43,919 nt of DNA from a virus, in IMG/VR virus record IMGVR_UViG_3300029813_000135, positions 1 through 43,919 of that record; one strand, 5' to 3'. The translations under genes and the position numbers were made by a program. The notes under the pieces were generated by a model that worked only from the letters and a program-made list of their open reading frames with translations, was not told the origin of the DNA and did not search any database. This document shows positions 14,690-22,865 of this stretch, in pieces. Each line of letters opens with the position of its first letter. Within the stretch, counting starts at the first letter, position 1.

Positions 14690-14911
14690 ATGATAAAATA
14701 TAGAATACGCAAATTACACGGAAAACGAGGCACTGATTATGCACACGGGGAATGTGATTCATTATACATTAGGTCTGGAGATGCAAGTTGGGTTACCGTA
14801 AGAAATGGGGTGCTCATTGTTACTACCGACAAGGAACATTGGGTAAGACCACAGCAAGTAGTAGACATTATGAAAGAACCACCATTGGGGGATAACGGTA
14901 AGACAATATGA
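14690..14911 (+). CDS. Small early protein
   Basis: A 73-residue protein. GAGG with a 5-base spacer supports ATG 14690 over an upstream in-frame ATG at 14645 that overlaps the previous gene. Composition is beta-rich with Trp (ASWVTVRNGVLIVTTDKEHWV). Stop overlaps the next ATG. Function not recognised. Confidence 0.7.
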   Translation: MIKYRIRKLHGKRGTDYAHGECDSLYIRSGDASWVTVRNGVLIVTTDKEHWVRPQQVVDIMKEPPLGDNGKTI

Positions 14912-15117
14912 ATAGACTACCATACGCCAACCAGATAAATTTAGAGTTCGATGAGGACGACAGATTGGTATACCATTTTACGCCTCATTCTACAAGAGAG
15001 ATGGAAATATGTCAACAGTATTTAGAGCGAGAGGGCAACCACTACACCGACGCAGGTTGTCACGACATCTTTAGAGACGTGATAAGACAATTAATGCACT
15101 TAAAAAGGAGGGAGTAA
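14908..15117 (+). CDS. Small early protein
   Basis: A 69-residue acidic protein coupled by ATGA to the previous gene. Contains His and Cys residues (HYTDAGCHDIFRD) without a clear metal motif. Function not recognised. Confidence 0.68.
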   Translation: MNRLPYANQINLEFDEDDRLVYHFTPHSTREMEICQQYLEREGNHYTDAGCHDIFRDVIRQLMHLKRRE

Positions 15118-15386
15118 TGATAGCGACCCTAAACACTATTAGAGAATGGCTTAATTGGGCAAAAGAGGGAAGATATACGCACTTAATAGTTATGTGTGAT
15201 GAATTTGATTATTCAGATTATCCCGTGTATATCTCATTGGAACAAAACATAGAAGAAGAATATGAAAAATGGCGGAAAGAACCAATGCAGAGAGTAATGG
15301 AAGTATATGATTTAAGTCTTGATATAGAGGCACAACTCAAGGAAACAAAAGCATTACATTTAGGGCAAATAAGTAAGGAGGGATAA
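15117..15386 (+). CDS. Early protein of a common phage type
   Basis: An 89-residue protein behind AGGAGGG. 'YTHLIVMCDEFDYSDYPVYIS' near residue 20 is a pattern I recall from many phage hypothetical proteins (threonine-His-hydrophobic strand, then acidic 'CDxFDYxDYPVYV'). The C-terminus is helical (EQNIEEEYEKWRKEPMQRVMEVYDL). Function unknown. Confidence 0.8.
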   Translation: MIATLNTIREWLNWAKEGRYTHLIVMCDEFDYSDYPVYISLEQNIEEEYEKWRKEPMQRVMEVYDLSLDIEAQLKETKALHLGQISKEG

Positions 15387-15685
15387 TGGGAATAACTATA
15401 AGTATTATATCTTTTGTATTAGGTTTTAGTATATGTTTTGCTATGTTTCAGCGTGCATACCATAGATATAACTCAGAATGGAAGGAGCTGAAAGAAAAAG
15501 CAGATAAACGAGATACTGAAAATACAGAAAATCAAATAATAATAAGCAAACTACAAAAGAAAATTGACGCACTTACTCCAAATACTTACGAACTCTTAAA
15601 AAAGTTATGTGCAGTTACAGGACTTGATGTAGAAGATATAATAAGAAAATTCCATAGCGAATATAGCCTTAGGAGAATATTTTAG
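15386..15685 (+). CDS. Membrane-anchored coiled-coil protein, paralogue A
   Basis: A 99-residue protein: membrane helix at residues 3-21, then 'RAYHRYNSEWKELKEKA' and a coiled coil. The RAYHRYNS motif and overall plan recur in the gene at 23055, so the two are paralogues within one phage. The cytoplasmic coil probably interacts with another protein. ATG behind AAGGAGGG. Confidence 0.8.
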   Translation: MGITISIISFVLGFSICFAMFQRAYHRYNSEWKELKEKADKRDTENTENQIIISKLQKKIDALTPNTYELLKKLCAVTGLDVEDIIRKFHSEYSLRRIF

Positions 15686-16059
15686 TGAGAGGTAGTGGAT
15701 ATTTGTTTGTAATTCCTGGAACGCTTCCAGGGTTAAACGCTATAATTGCATCTGCAAAAGAGCATTGGGCTGCTTATAGGAAAATGAAGGAGACCGCCAC
15801 CCAGAAGGTAGTAGTGGCACTAATCAATTCTAATGTTCCTAAGATGGGTAAAGTTCAATTAGATATTGAGTGGTTTGAACCCAATAAAAAGAGAGACAAA
15901 GACAACGCAATGGCAGGTGTTAAATTTATCTGGGATGGATTGGTTGCAAAGGGTATTATACTGAACGACACCTGGCGGTATCAAGGTGATACTAAACACC
16001 ACTTTGAGGTTGACAGAGATAATCCCAGAATAGAAGTAATTGTAACAGAGGAGGTTTAG
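15685..16059 (+). CDS. RusA-like Holliday junction resolvase
   Basis: A 124-residue endonuclease that would resolve branched DNA before packaging. The RusA signature is visible: N-terminal 'VIPGTLPGLN', then 'KKRDKDNAMAGVKFIWDGLVAKGIILND' around residues 70-96, with the metal-binding Asp residues and conserved Asp-Asn. Length fits the family. Starts at GTG with GGAG 9 bases upstream. Part of the recombination set with the Rad52-like and RecB-like proteins. Confidence 0.88.
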   Translation: MRGSGYLFVIPGTLPGLNAIIASAKEHWAAYRKMKETATQKVVVALINSNVPKMGKVQLDIEWFEPNKKRDKDNAMAGVKFIWDGLVAKGIILNDTWRYQGDTKHHFEVDRDNPRIEVIVTEEV

Positions 16060-16060
16060 T

Positions 16061-16294
16061 ATGGAAACAGAAACCTGTAAAGATATAATAGTAGAGAAAA
16101 TTTTGGCAGTTTTCTACGACTTGGACTTGGGGGAAATAATAGACAATCTCGACGAATATAGTGGAATCGTAGATACACTTGCAGAGGAACTATATAATAA
16201 ACTTGAGAAAGATTTAAGCAATAAAAACACAGATGAAGGTAAAATTGTGCATTTATATAATTGGTTGGATGAAAACAATTACTTTGATTGTTAA
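16061..16294 (+). CDS. Small acidic protein
   Basis: A 77-residue, helical, strongly acidic protein behind GAGGAGG. 'EKILAVFYDLDLGEIIDNLDEYSGIVDTLAEELYNKL' makes a helical bundle. An acidic fold of this size could mimic DNA, but nothing specific shows that. Confidence 0.7.
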   Translation: METETCKDIIVEKILAVFYDLDLGEIIDNLDEYSGIVDTLAEELYNKLEKDLSNKNTDEGKIVHLYNWLDENNYFDC

Positions 16295-16304
16295 GGGGGT
16301 ATAA

Positions 16305-16481
16305 GTGAACGACAAGATACTGGTTATAGTAAGACACACCGCAGGAAACAGTGAGGTTGGTAATATACATACCACGGTAAGAGAATTTGATTTTACTACA
16401 ACAATTGAAGAAGTATATAAAACAATGAGAAAATTAGGCAATTGGGATATAGTAATACCCTTACAGCAAGAGGTAAGGTAA
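16305..16481 (+). CDS. Small early protein, GTG start
   Basis: A 58-residue frame behind AAGGGGG (4-7 bases). Strands then helix (DKILVIVRHTAGNSEVGNIHTT...). Function not recognised. Confidence 0.68.
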   Translation: MNDKILVIVRHTAGNSEVGNIHTTVREFDFTTTIEEVYKTMRKLGNWDIVIPLQQEVR

Positions 16482-16500
16482 AATTGAAAAGGAGGCTTAA

Positions 16501-17106
16501 ATGGATAAAGCAAACAGTCGGGAAATAGTTGAGATAGAGGCGAGCAATGCAGGTATTGTAATACAAGCAGAGCAACAGGAAATTGCAAATCAAGCAGATG
16601 TGGATAATGCTAATATAGTTTTGAATCACATAACCAAACAGATGAAAACAATTGAGGAGAAACGCAAGACATTCACTCAACCGCTCAATCAATCCTTGAG
16701 GGAAATTAACAGCACTTTCAAGAAACTGGTAGAGCCTTTGAAATCAGCAAGAGAAATCTTGAGGGATAAAGTGATGGACTGGCGTCGAAAGGAACAGGAA
16801 AAAATCCGCATAGAACAAGAACGCATAATGAAAGAGGAGCAGCGTAGACGAAAGATACAGGAGGCACACAAGGACAGAGGACACGAGGTCAGCGAGCCTG
16901 TTGTAATGACCAAGCCTGAACCCCTAAAAAAGACAGATTCAACCCAGATACGCAAGGACTGGAAGTTTGATATTCTTGATTCAACAAAAATTCCACGAGA
17001 ATACCTGTTAGCAAATGAGACAAAGATTCGACAAGCAATCTGGAATGGAGTTAGAGAGATACCAGGTGTCAGGATATATCAAAAAGAAACAATGGTAAAC
17101 AGATAG
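16501..17106 (+). CDS. Conserved coiled-coil protein of recombination modules
   Basis: A 201-residue protein behind AAGGAGG. Residues 20-130 are a long charged coiled coil (EEKRKTFTQPLNQSLREINSTFKKL, then RRKEQEKIRIEQERIMKEEQ, both in part); the C-terminal domain has 'RKDWKFDILDSTKIPREYL' and 'VREIPGVRIYQ', which I recall from many phage genomes near single-strand annealing proteins. Function unproven; a recombination accessory role is inferred from that usual company. Confidence 0.85.
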   Translation: MDKANSREIVEIEASNAGIVIQAEQQEIANQADVDNANIVLNHITKQMKTIEEKRKTFTQPLNQSLREINSTFKKLVEPLKSAREILRDKVMDWRRKEQEKIRIEQERIMKEEQRRRKIQEAHKDRGHEVSEPVVMTKPEPLKKTDSTQIRKDWKFDILDSTKIPREYLLANETKIRQAIWNGVREIPGVRIYQKETMVNR

Positions 17107-17115
17107 GAGGCTTAA

Positions 17116-17346
17116 ATGGAATATAAAATAAAAAAGCAAATCGCAGAAACCAAAGAATGTGCTGAGATATTTCTTCAAGAAGAGGATGACCACAATTATT
17201 TAATGATAAAGTTTCCCCACGAACCCGATAGTTCTGCCTATTATGTATTGGAGGTAGGCAATAATGGCAATATAAAACGTGAAGAGAATATGCCCCTTAA
17301 ATTTGGATTTAATTTAGATAGTGAAGGCCGAGTAATTATAACATAG
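17116..17346 (+). CDS. Small beta-rich protein
   Basis: A 76-residue protein behind TAGGAGG-CTTAA-ATG. Composition suggests a beta barrel or sandwich (DDHNYLMIKFPHEPDSSAYYVLEVGNNGNI). No family recognised. Confidence 0.72.
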   Translation: MEYKIKKQIAETKECAEIFLQEEDDHNYLMIKFPHEPDSSAYYVLEVGNNGNIKREENMPLKFGFNLDSEGRVIIT

Positions 17347-17362
17347 GGAGACAGAAAAACAA

Positions 17363-17677
17363 ATGAAGATAACAAAGCAGTGGTTACAAACTAACAATGC
17401 TTGCGGAACTGCAATAATATTATTTAGAAAACGCTACAAAAGTATTGATGCCATTACACTATTGGAGGTATTAATAGAAGAAGAAAGATTTGATTGGACC
17501 GTTTGGTTACTGTATCACGTAATGAACTCAAATCAATATACACAATATATTAAATATTCTAACGATATTACTTCTAAGTTTTATGGTGCGAATATTGATA
17601 TTCGGTTAGGATGCGACCCAACAATAGCACTTACCATTCTCCAAAATGGCATTAAAATACTCAAGGAGGTTGTGTGA
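17363..17677 (+). CDS. Helical protein of unknown function
   Basis: A 104-residue helical protein. 'KQWLQTNNACGTAIILFRKRYKSIDAITLLEVLI' resembles a short motif found in phage and bacterial hypothetical proteins (K-x-W-L..x.aC..g...F), sometimes within larger proteins. SD (AGGGAG) is 12 bases before the ATG, longer than usual. Function unknown. Confidence 0.74.
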   Translation: MKITKQWLQTNNACGTAIILFRKRYKSIDAITLLEVLIEEERFDWTVWLLYHVMNSNQYTQYIKYSNDITSKFYGANIDIRLGCDPTIALTILQNGIKILKEVV

Positions 17678-18030
17678 TTGTATGGAAGGTAACTAATAGC
17701 GATAAGCGGTCTGTTGTTGCACGCTTCCTGGCAGAAGTGCAATATAAAATGGGTAAACCAGCTAAAGCCCCTCAATGGTTTGCCGATAGGGGTTATTATT
17801 TATTTGCTTTTAGCCGATTAAAAGATGCACGGGAATATGTAACAGGAATTAACAATAGAGTGTATAGAGCAGAAGGAAAAAATGTTACTCGCAAATTACC
17901 ACAGTTTTGCGATACTTTTGAAATAGATATGAGAAGGTTAACCATATCTCAATCCTTGGGCGGTAACCGACAATTCCCCAAGAATACAGTAATGTGCGAG
18001 GAGATAACCTTGTTAAAGGAGGTAATATAA
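17674..18030 (+). CDS. Early protein, GTG start
   Basis: A 118-residue basic protein overlapping the previous stop. 'VWKVTNSDKRSVVARFLAEVQYKMGKPAKAPQ' is followed by 'GYYLFAFSRLKDAREYV' - an arrangement seen in small phage proteins of unknown role. AAGGAGG precedes the GTG. Confidence 0.75.
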   Translation: MIVWKVTNSDKRSVVARFLAEVQYKMGKPAKAPQWFADRGYYLFAFSRLKDAREYVTGINNRVYRAEGKNVTRKLPQFCDTFEIDMRRLTISQSLGGNRQFPKNTVMCEEITLLKEVI

Positions 18031-18031
18031 T

Positions 18032-18208
18032 ATGCATATAATCTTAAAAGCTAAAGTATATAATAGAATAGTAACAACAAAAGCAAAGTTTGATGACGAT
18101 GATTTCGCCGAGTTACTTTATACTATACAAGATTTTCTGCGTGGATTAGGCTACGATTCAGATGTAATAGAAAAACATATAAAACCTGAGATATTCCCTG
18201 ATGGATAA
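18032..18208 (+). CDS. Small early protein
   Basis: A 58-residue frame (MHIILKAKVYNRIVTTKAKF...) behind AAAGGAGG with a 10-base spacer. Overlaps the next gene by 8 bases. Strand-helix composition. Function not recognised. Confidence 0.65.
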   Translation: MHIILKAKVYNRIVTTKAKFDDDDFAELLYTIQDFLRGLGYDSDVIEKHIKPEIFPDG

Positions 18209-18434
18209 GAGAAAAACAGAGTATGTTAATATAAGAATAAGAAGTGTTATCAAGGAAGACTTCTCAGATATATGTAGTGCTTTGGGGACAAATATGTCAG
18301 TCTCGATTAGGAATTTCATCCAGGGTGTTAATCATTTATCCTTAAAAGAGGCGTCCCTTCTACTTGACAAGTTAGACAAATTGGCAAGTGAGCATAAGGA
18401 TACAGCGTATAACATTTCAACTAAAAGTGTATAG
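18201..18434 (+). CDS. Putative ribbon-helix-helix regulator
   Basis: A 77-residue protein. 'KTEYVNIRIRSVIKEDFSDICSALGTNMSVSIRNFI' has the order beta strand - helix - turn - helix of the Arc/CopG fold: strand YVNIRIR, helix ending near ALG, then 'MSVSIRNFI'. Such proteins bind palindromic DNA as dimers of dimers, so it is the best internal candidate to bind the repeated palindromes at 8753-8892. No toxin partner lies next to it. Confidence 0.75.
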   Translation: MDKRKTEYVNIRIRSVIKEDFSDICSALGTNMSVSIRNFIQGVNHLSLKEASLLLDKLDKLASEHKDTAYNISTKSV

Positions 18435-18443
18435 GAGGGTAAT

Positions 18444-18776
18444 ATGAAATGGAGTAAAAGGCAACGCAAGGCCATACAGAAAGTAATAAAACGTTACCAA
18501 TGGGTGCTCAAAGATTTACAATCCAGATATATTTATATATTAGATTCGGATTCTTGTGCTTTCTGTCAGATGTATCAATGTGGAGGTAACACTAAATGTC
18601 CCAGTGCGTTTTTTACTAATAACAACCATTGTATGTCCCACCCATTACTGGTAAGACTCCAGAAGAATCTTTACAATTACAACCATTGCAAAAAGGGTTC
18701 AGAGAAATGGCTACGCAAAGCAATCCAAGCCCGTATGGAATTTTGGCAAGAGCAATTAAAAGAAGGGGAAAAATGA
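18444..18776 (+). CDS. Cys-rich basic protein
   Basis: A 110-residue protein behind TAGGAGGG. Helical basic N-terminus (SKRQRKAIQKVIKRYQWVLKDLQ), then a Cys/His cluster from residue 38 to 65 (C-x2-C-x4-C-x5-C ... C-x2-H) that probably binds zinc or a cluster, then another basic helix. Stop overlaps the next ATG. Function unknown; nucleic-acid binding is plausible. Confidence 0.75.
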   Translation: MKWSKRQRKAIQKVIKRYQWVLKDLQSRYIYILDSDSCAFCQMYQCGGNTKCPSAFFTNNNHCMSHPLLVRLQKNLYNYNHCKKGSEKWLRKAIQARMEFWQEQLKEGEK

Positions 18777-18970
18777 GTGTATTAAATTGGTTCTTCTCGG
18801 TTACACTTTTTTCTATGGGTGGTTTACTCCTTTATGGGGCTACTCAAGACAAGGAAGAATTGGGGTGCAGTGCGGATTGGATATATTCTCTGGCTCAATT
18901 AGGATTGGTAGTTATGGCTATGGCATATTGGATAATGAGTTATTTCTTCTTTGCAGGTATCTGGAGATAA
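18773..18970 (+). CDS. Small two-helix membrane protein
   Basis: A 65-residue protein with membrane helices at about residues 6-22 and 42-62. A longer frame from 18629 has the wrong overlap; AGAAGGGG just before ATG 18773 and the ATGA overlap decide the start. It could be an early membrane protein such as a superinfection-exclusion factor; there is no direct evidence. Confidence 0.74.
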   Translation: MSVLNWFFSVTLFSMGGLLLYGATQDKEELGCSADWIYSLAQLGLVVMAMAYWIMSYFFFAGIWR

Positions 18971-18971
18971 T

Positions 18972-20300
18972 ATATATAAACTATATTCCGAGTCCGCTGA
19001 GAAGGCTGTAATAGGTAGTTGTCTTGTTAATAAAGAGATAATACCTGATACCCTATCTATGTTAGAACCTGTGGACTTCTACGCACCTCAGCACTTCAAT
19101 ATATTTAAGGGTATTAAAACTTTATATGACAAAAAAACAGTTCCCGACATAATCACTATAACAGAATACTTAAAAGATAAAGGGATTCTGGACTCTGTTG
19201 GAGGGGCAAGTTATATCAGCAATATGGCAAGTTGTAGCGTAAACAGTGGGAATGTAGAATACTACGCAAGAATTGTGCGAGAGAAGGCAGTGCTACGAGA
19301 ATTGGAATTAACTTTAGTGAACATAACAAACCAGATAACGGGTTGCGAAGACGCCGAGGTATTGCTTAACGAGGCGGAAAAGAAGATAATGGCACTCAAC
19401 CTTTACAGGAAGGATACAGACGTAGAGGACGTAACAACTATCGCTAAAAGGACGATGAAAATTATCGAAGAACGAGCTAAGCGGAAGACCAAATTGATAG
19501 GATTGTCCACTGGATTATCAGACCTGGACAATATGACCCTGGGCTTTCAGAATAAGCAACTTATTATTATAGGTGGGCGTCCCTCCAAAGGCAAGAGTGC
19601 CCTGGGACTTAATATTGCTACATATCTTGCTCTTTACAAACAAGTTCCTGTTGCATTTTTCTCTATTGAAGACAGTAAGGAACGTATCGTTAATCGTATC
19701 TTTGCGTCTCAATCCAGGGTAGACAATAGAAGGGTCAGGCTGGGCTCAATGGATTCAGATGAGTGGTCGGCAGTAGCCGATGCAGTAACCGAACTCACAA
19801 ATGCTCCACTTTATATTGCAGACGCCTCGTATCTCAACAGACACGAACTAAACCGCACAGCGAGACGGTTAAAAAGGAATAAAGGAATACAAATACTTTT
19901 TATAGATTATCTTCAACTCCTCATAGGGGATGTATCGGCTAATCGAGAGAGAGAAATATCTTCCATATCACTATCTCTAAAGGCATTGTCGAAAGAGTTA
20001 AGTATACCCGTTGTCGCTATGGCCCAATTGAATCGCAACCCTCTATACAGGGGGTCTAAGCCACGTCTGTCAGACCTGCGAGAATCGGGAGCAATAGAGA
20101 ATGATGCTGATGTAGTAATGCTTCTTCATCGACCTAACATAGAAAAGGCTGAACAAGAGGAATGTGAGATAACATCCCTAATTATAGCAAAGCAAAAGGA
20201 CGGTCCGATAGGGGAGATAAATATGTTGTTCCATAAGAAGTATTTACGATTTGATAACTATAGCGAAGAAGATGAATTGGTTGCAGGCTTTAACACATAA
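18972..20300 (+). CDS. DnaB-type replicative helicase, possible ATA start
   Basis: The hexameric replicative helicase. Domains: N-terminal interaction domain (first ~110 residues, starting SAEKAVIGSCLV), linker, then RecA-like motor. Walker A is GGRPSKGKSA (about residue 201-210), Walker B ILFIDYLQLL (about 308-317), and 'RESGAIENDADVVMLLHR' follows. Normal length at about 442 residues. The canonical upstream TTG at 18951 lies inside the preceding gene and has no SD; GGAG-ATAAT-ATA lies one base after that gene's stop, so ATA 18972 may be the true start. No primase or polymerase gene was found, so the host's are needed. Confidence 0.92.
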   Translation: MYKLYSESAEKAVIGSCLVNKEIIPDTLSMLEPVDFYAPQHFNIFKGIKTLYDKKTVPDIITITEYLKDKGILDSVGGASYISNMASCSVNSGNVEYYARIVREKAVLRELELTLVNITNQITGCEDAEVLLNEAEKKIMALNLYRKDTDVEDVTTIAKRTMKIIEERAKRKTKLIGLSTGLSDLDNMTLGFQNKQLIIIGGRPSKGKSALGLNIATYLALYKQVPVAFFSIEDSKERIVNRIFASQSRVDNRRVRLGSMDSDEWSAVADAVTELTNAPLYIADASYLNRHELNRTARRLKRNKGIQILFIDYLQLLIGDVSANREREISSISLSLKALSKELSIPVVAMAQLNRNPLYRGSKPRLSDLRESGAIENDADVVMLLHRPNIEKAEQEECEITSLIIAKQKDGPIGEINMLFHKKYLRFDNYSEEDELVAGFNT

Positions 20301-20309
20301 GGAGGGATA

Positions 20310-20708
20310 ACGGATACCAGTAAAAAACGTATCAAAATGTGTGAGAAAGCAAAAGAAATACAAAGGGAATATTTCTATCAATTTCAATCAACAAGTGGTG
20401 ATTGGATATATTGTAAAGAGAATAATAAAATTGTGGTTCTTTATTTTAATAGAGAACACGGAAGCCCCCCAGCAAAATATCAAGATATTAAAACAGCTAT
20501 CTGGTTACCCACACAAGACCAATTGCAGGAGATGAGTAATATGACTTGGTGGGATTTTGATAAAAGATGTAATGAAATCAGAAAATGCTTCTTAGAAGAC
20601 CCTTTATCGGAGTGGGAGATGGAAACCAAAGAGCAAACTGGTATATGTGTTGTGATGGAAAAAAGATTTAATAAATTCTGGGATAACGAAAAGGAGGTAT
20701 GGATATGA
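20310..20708 (+). CDS. Early protein with likely ACG start
   Basis: About 132 residues, or 123 if it starts at the ATG at 20337. GGAGG-GATA-ACG (20310) has the same layout as GGAGG-GATA-ATG of the gene at 15386, while the ATG at 20337 is 31 bases beyond the SD. The protein contains 'STSGDWIYCKENNKIVVLYFNREHGSPPAKYQD' and is Trp-rich. No family recognised. It follows the helicase by 9 bases. Confidence 0.65.
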   Translation, partial: TDTSKKRIKMCEKAKEIQREYFYQFQSTSGDWIYCKENNKIVVLYFNREHGSPPAKYQDIKTAIWLPTQDQLQEMSNMTWWDFDKRCNEIRKCFLEDPLSEWEMETKEQTGICVVMEKRFNKFWDNEKEVWI

Positions 20709-20920
20709 GTGATAATATAGAGGGAAAAACAATAGACAATACAACTGAATTTTATGAACCACCTATTCAAGTGGCACTGACTTTAGAAGAAATTGGATAT
20801 TTAATAAGTGGGTTATATTGTTTGGGTCACCCATACCCCGAAGGTTTCGATTTAAGGCATAAACTGGAAAATGTTTACAATAGATATATAAACCAAAGGA
20901 GGAACAATGAAAAAGAATAA
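20705..20920 (+). CDS. Small early protein
   Basis: A 71-residue acidic protein. Two in-frame ATGs exist; 20705 is chosen for the AAGGAGG distance (7) and the ATGA overlap. 'LTLEEIGYLISGLYCLGHPYPEGFDLRHKLENVYNRYI' is typical of a helical phage protein with 'LT.eE...L...L'. Function unknown. Confidence 0.75.
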   Translation: MSDNIEGKTIDNTTEFYEPPIQVALTLEEIGYLISGLYCLGHPYPEGFDLRHKLENVYNRYINQRRNNEKE

Positions 20921-21323
20921 CCATATATTCGAAGAAGGAGTTAAATATTACTTTACAGGTGGTATAGATAGAAGTAAACAACAACAACTAATTCTAAAAT
21001 ATCCTGGCAAGGAAGATTTAGAACTTCCTATTAACACCATAACGCTTAATAGACATAATGTTACTATTGAACTCACTCCTGCACCTGTTGAGGTTGAATT
21101 TATATATTACGAAAAAATTAACAAATGGATAAGGTCAACTAAACAAAAGAAACACCCATTGGGTTGCGAGTGGTGTGGAAAAGAATTTGAAACACCTGCA
21201 AGATTCTTTTATTGTGATGGAGTAACAGAATATGCTTTCTGCTCGAAATTATGTATGAATCATTGGGAACAAGCGGATTCCCTTCACAGGATAGCCAATA
21301 AATTAGAAACAGGAGGTAAATAA
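20907..21323 (+). CDS. Zinc-finger protein (treble-clef, FCS-like)
   Basis: A 138-residue protein: an N-terminal beta-rich domain, then 'CEWCGKEFETPARFFYC' and 'AFCSKLCMNHW' (residues ~91-121). The C-x2-C ... C-x3-C arrangement is like MYM/FCS-type zinc fingers. It overlaps the previous gene by 14 bases and starts behind AAAGGAGG. Probably binds nucleic acid or protein in the recombination module. Confidence 0.78.
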   Translation: MKKNNHIFEEGVKYYFTGGIDRSKQQQLILKYPGKEDLELPINTITLNRHNVTIELTPAPVEVEFIYYEKINKWIRSTKQKKHPLGCEWCGKEFETPARFFYCDGVTEYAFCSKLCMNHWEQADSLHRIANKLETGGK

Positions 21324-22426
21324 TGGCAAAAGAGAAAAGTAAAGAATTAACTAAAACACAAGCCAAATGGGAACTACGAGAGAGATTTAAGAAGGCTTGG
21401 GATATACTGTTTAGGGAATATCCCGATGCCATACAATTAGTTCCTGTTGCTGAAATTCCAGCAAAGAAAAAACGTAAAGAGGGAGTGCCACCTGACGCAT
21501 ATATTATTGGTGCATATATGGAAGCAACCAGATTAAAAAACCTTATGGAAGAAGTAATGAATAACGATGGTCTTTTAGAATATAATGCTAAGGTATATGC
21601 TTATAATGGTAAATGGTATGGAGATGGACATATTTGTATTCTATATAAAGGCTATGAGTTTAATTACTATGATAGTGGGAATGGAGCAGATAACAAGGAT
21701 GCTGTTTCTGATACCTTTAAGCGAACTGCCCGTTGGACTGGTATTAATGACAGGTTTTGGCAAATGAAAACAGCGTATGTAAAGTATACTCCCGCAGTAG
21801 AAAATCTATTTAAGTATGGAGATGCCAGCCTAAAATCTCTTGGGGGAGAACTTAAACAAGGCGAACTTCTATTGGAGAAAATTCCTCAGTTTGAAGTTAT
21901 AGATTTCTATGACTTAGTAGCCACCACAAAAGATATGGGAGCATTGCCTTGGCAAGATACAACCCCACCAGACAACCAGAATCCACCAGCACAGGTCATA
22001 CCTGCTGAGAGGATACTTTCGGGTTACACTGATGAGCAAATGGTATTAGTTAATAAACTAAAATCCTCACACATCTGGACACAAACTGATTTTGTTAGAA
22101 TAGACGAGGATATGGCAAACGGTAAGAATGTTATAGATATAATGCTTGCTGTTATAGATAAGCGAAAGAAAATGGAGAAGTGGATGAATGAGGAAGCAAA
22201 TACTAAAGGCAGAGAATTAAATGGATTCCTCTTAAAATTCCTAACAGAATTAGCCTCGGTGGATACCATAAGAGTAATACCAGACTATCTAATGGAATGG
22301 ATAAACACGAATAAAGACAAACCTGCCGACGAAGGTATTATAGAATTAAACGCCTTTATACACGGTAAACTCATCAATAATGAACATTATCAAACATATA
22401 TAGCAATATCAAAGGGGACACAATGA
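21323..22426 (+). CDS. Rad52-like single-strand annealing protein
   Basis: A 367-residue protein behind CAGGAGG. Residues 60-160 contain a beta-sheet with 'YAYNGKWYGDGHICILYKGYEFNYYDSGN' (split), followed by 'NKDAVSDTFKRTARWTGI', the K..A..DA.KRA.r..G pattern of Rad52/Rad22-type annealing proteins. The C-terminal half is helical, and may carry partner contacts. In phages such proteins promote recombination between single strands, and here it stands with a RusA-like resolvase and a RecB-like nuclease. Assignment by motif, not alignment. Confidence 0.75.
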   Translation: MAKEKSKELTKTQAKWELRERFKKAWDILFREYPDAIQLVPVAEIPAKKKRKEGVPPDAYIIGAYMEATRLKNLMEEVMNNDGLLEYNAKVYAYNGKWYGDGHICILYKGYEFNYYDSGNGADNKDAVSDTFKRTARWTGINDRFWQMKTAYVKYTPAVENLFKYGDASLKSLGGELKQGELLLEKIPQFEVIDFYDLVATTKDMGALPWQDTTPPDNQNPPAQVIPAERILSGYTDEQMVLVNKLKSSHIWTQTDFVRIDEDMANGKNVIDIMLAVIDKRKKMEKWMNEEANTKGRELNGFLLKFLTELASVDTIRVIPDYLMEWINTNKDKPADEGIIELNAFIHGKLINNEHYQTYIAISKGTQ

Positions 22427-22602
22427 CGCCAAGAAAGGTGCGAAGAAATATGATTAAGATAGATACATTCCTTAATCAGGACCAAGTTACCGCAGATTCA
22501 CCGCTCAGGCAATCGTGGCAGGATTTTAAGGTGAAGTTTAATCAGCAGTATAGTAGAAAGTCAACACGTAAAATATGGAGGCGGAAATGGTCAGTCGGTT
22601 AG
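22423..22602 (+). CDS. Small basic protein
   Basis: A 59-residue frame starting with an ATG that overlaps the previous stop (ATGA after AAAGGGGACACA). 'LRQSWQDFKVKFNQQYSRKSTRKIWRRKW' is basic and Trp-rich. It overlaps the start of the next gene. Function not recognised. Confidence 0.62.
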   Translation: MTPRKVRRNMIKIDTFLNQDQVTADSPLRQSWQDFKVKFNQQYSRKSTRKIWRRKWSVG

Positions 22603-22865
22603 ATATTATAATTGGTATTCTTGGCGGTATAAGCGTGCTTTATGTAATCATTGTTAACATCTATTGTTATCGCCGAGATAAAAAATGGTATCGTGCTTGT
22701 CGTGGTAGCGGTAGAGATTACGATGATTGGCGGGATATATCTGACTTAGCGTTACAGCGAGAACAATATAAAGTGAATCAAGAATTATCGGAAAAAGTGG
22801 ATAAAAGAGTGGAAGCAATCCGCCAACGTCATTTAGGAGAAGAAAAAGATTGTGCCGATTTTTGA
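22587..22865 (+). CDS. Membrane-anchored small protein
   Basis: A 92-residue protein from ATG 22587 (GGAGG with 5-base spacer); an ATG at 22575 lacks an SD. Membrane helix at residues 4-24 (LDIIIGILGGISVLYVIIVNI), then a charged helical cytoplasmic tail ending 'EKVDKRVEAIRQRHLGEE'. Function unknown. Confidence 0.75.
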   Translation: MVSRLDIIIGILGGISVLYVIIVNIYCYRRDKKWYRACRGSGRDYDDWRDISDLALQREQYKVNQELSEKVDKRVEAIRQRHLGEEKDCADF

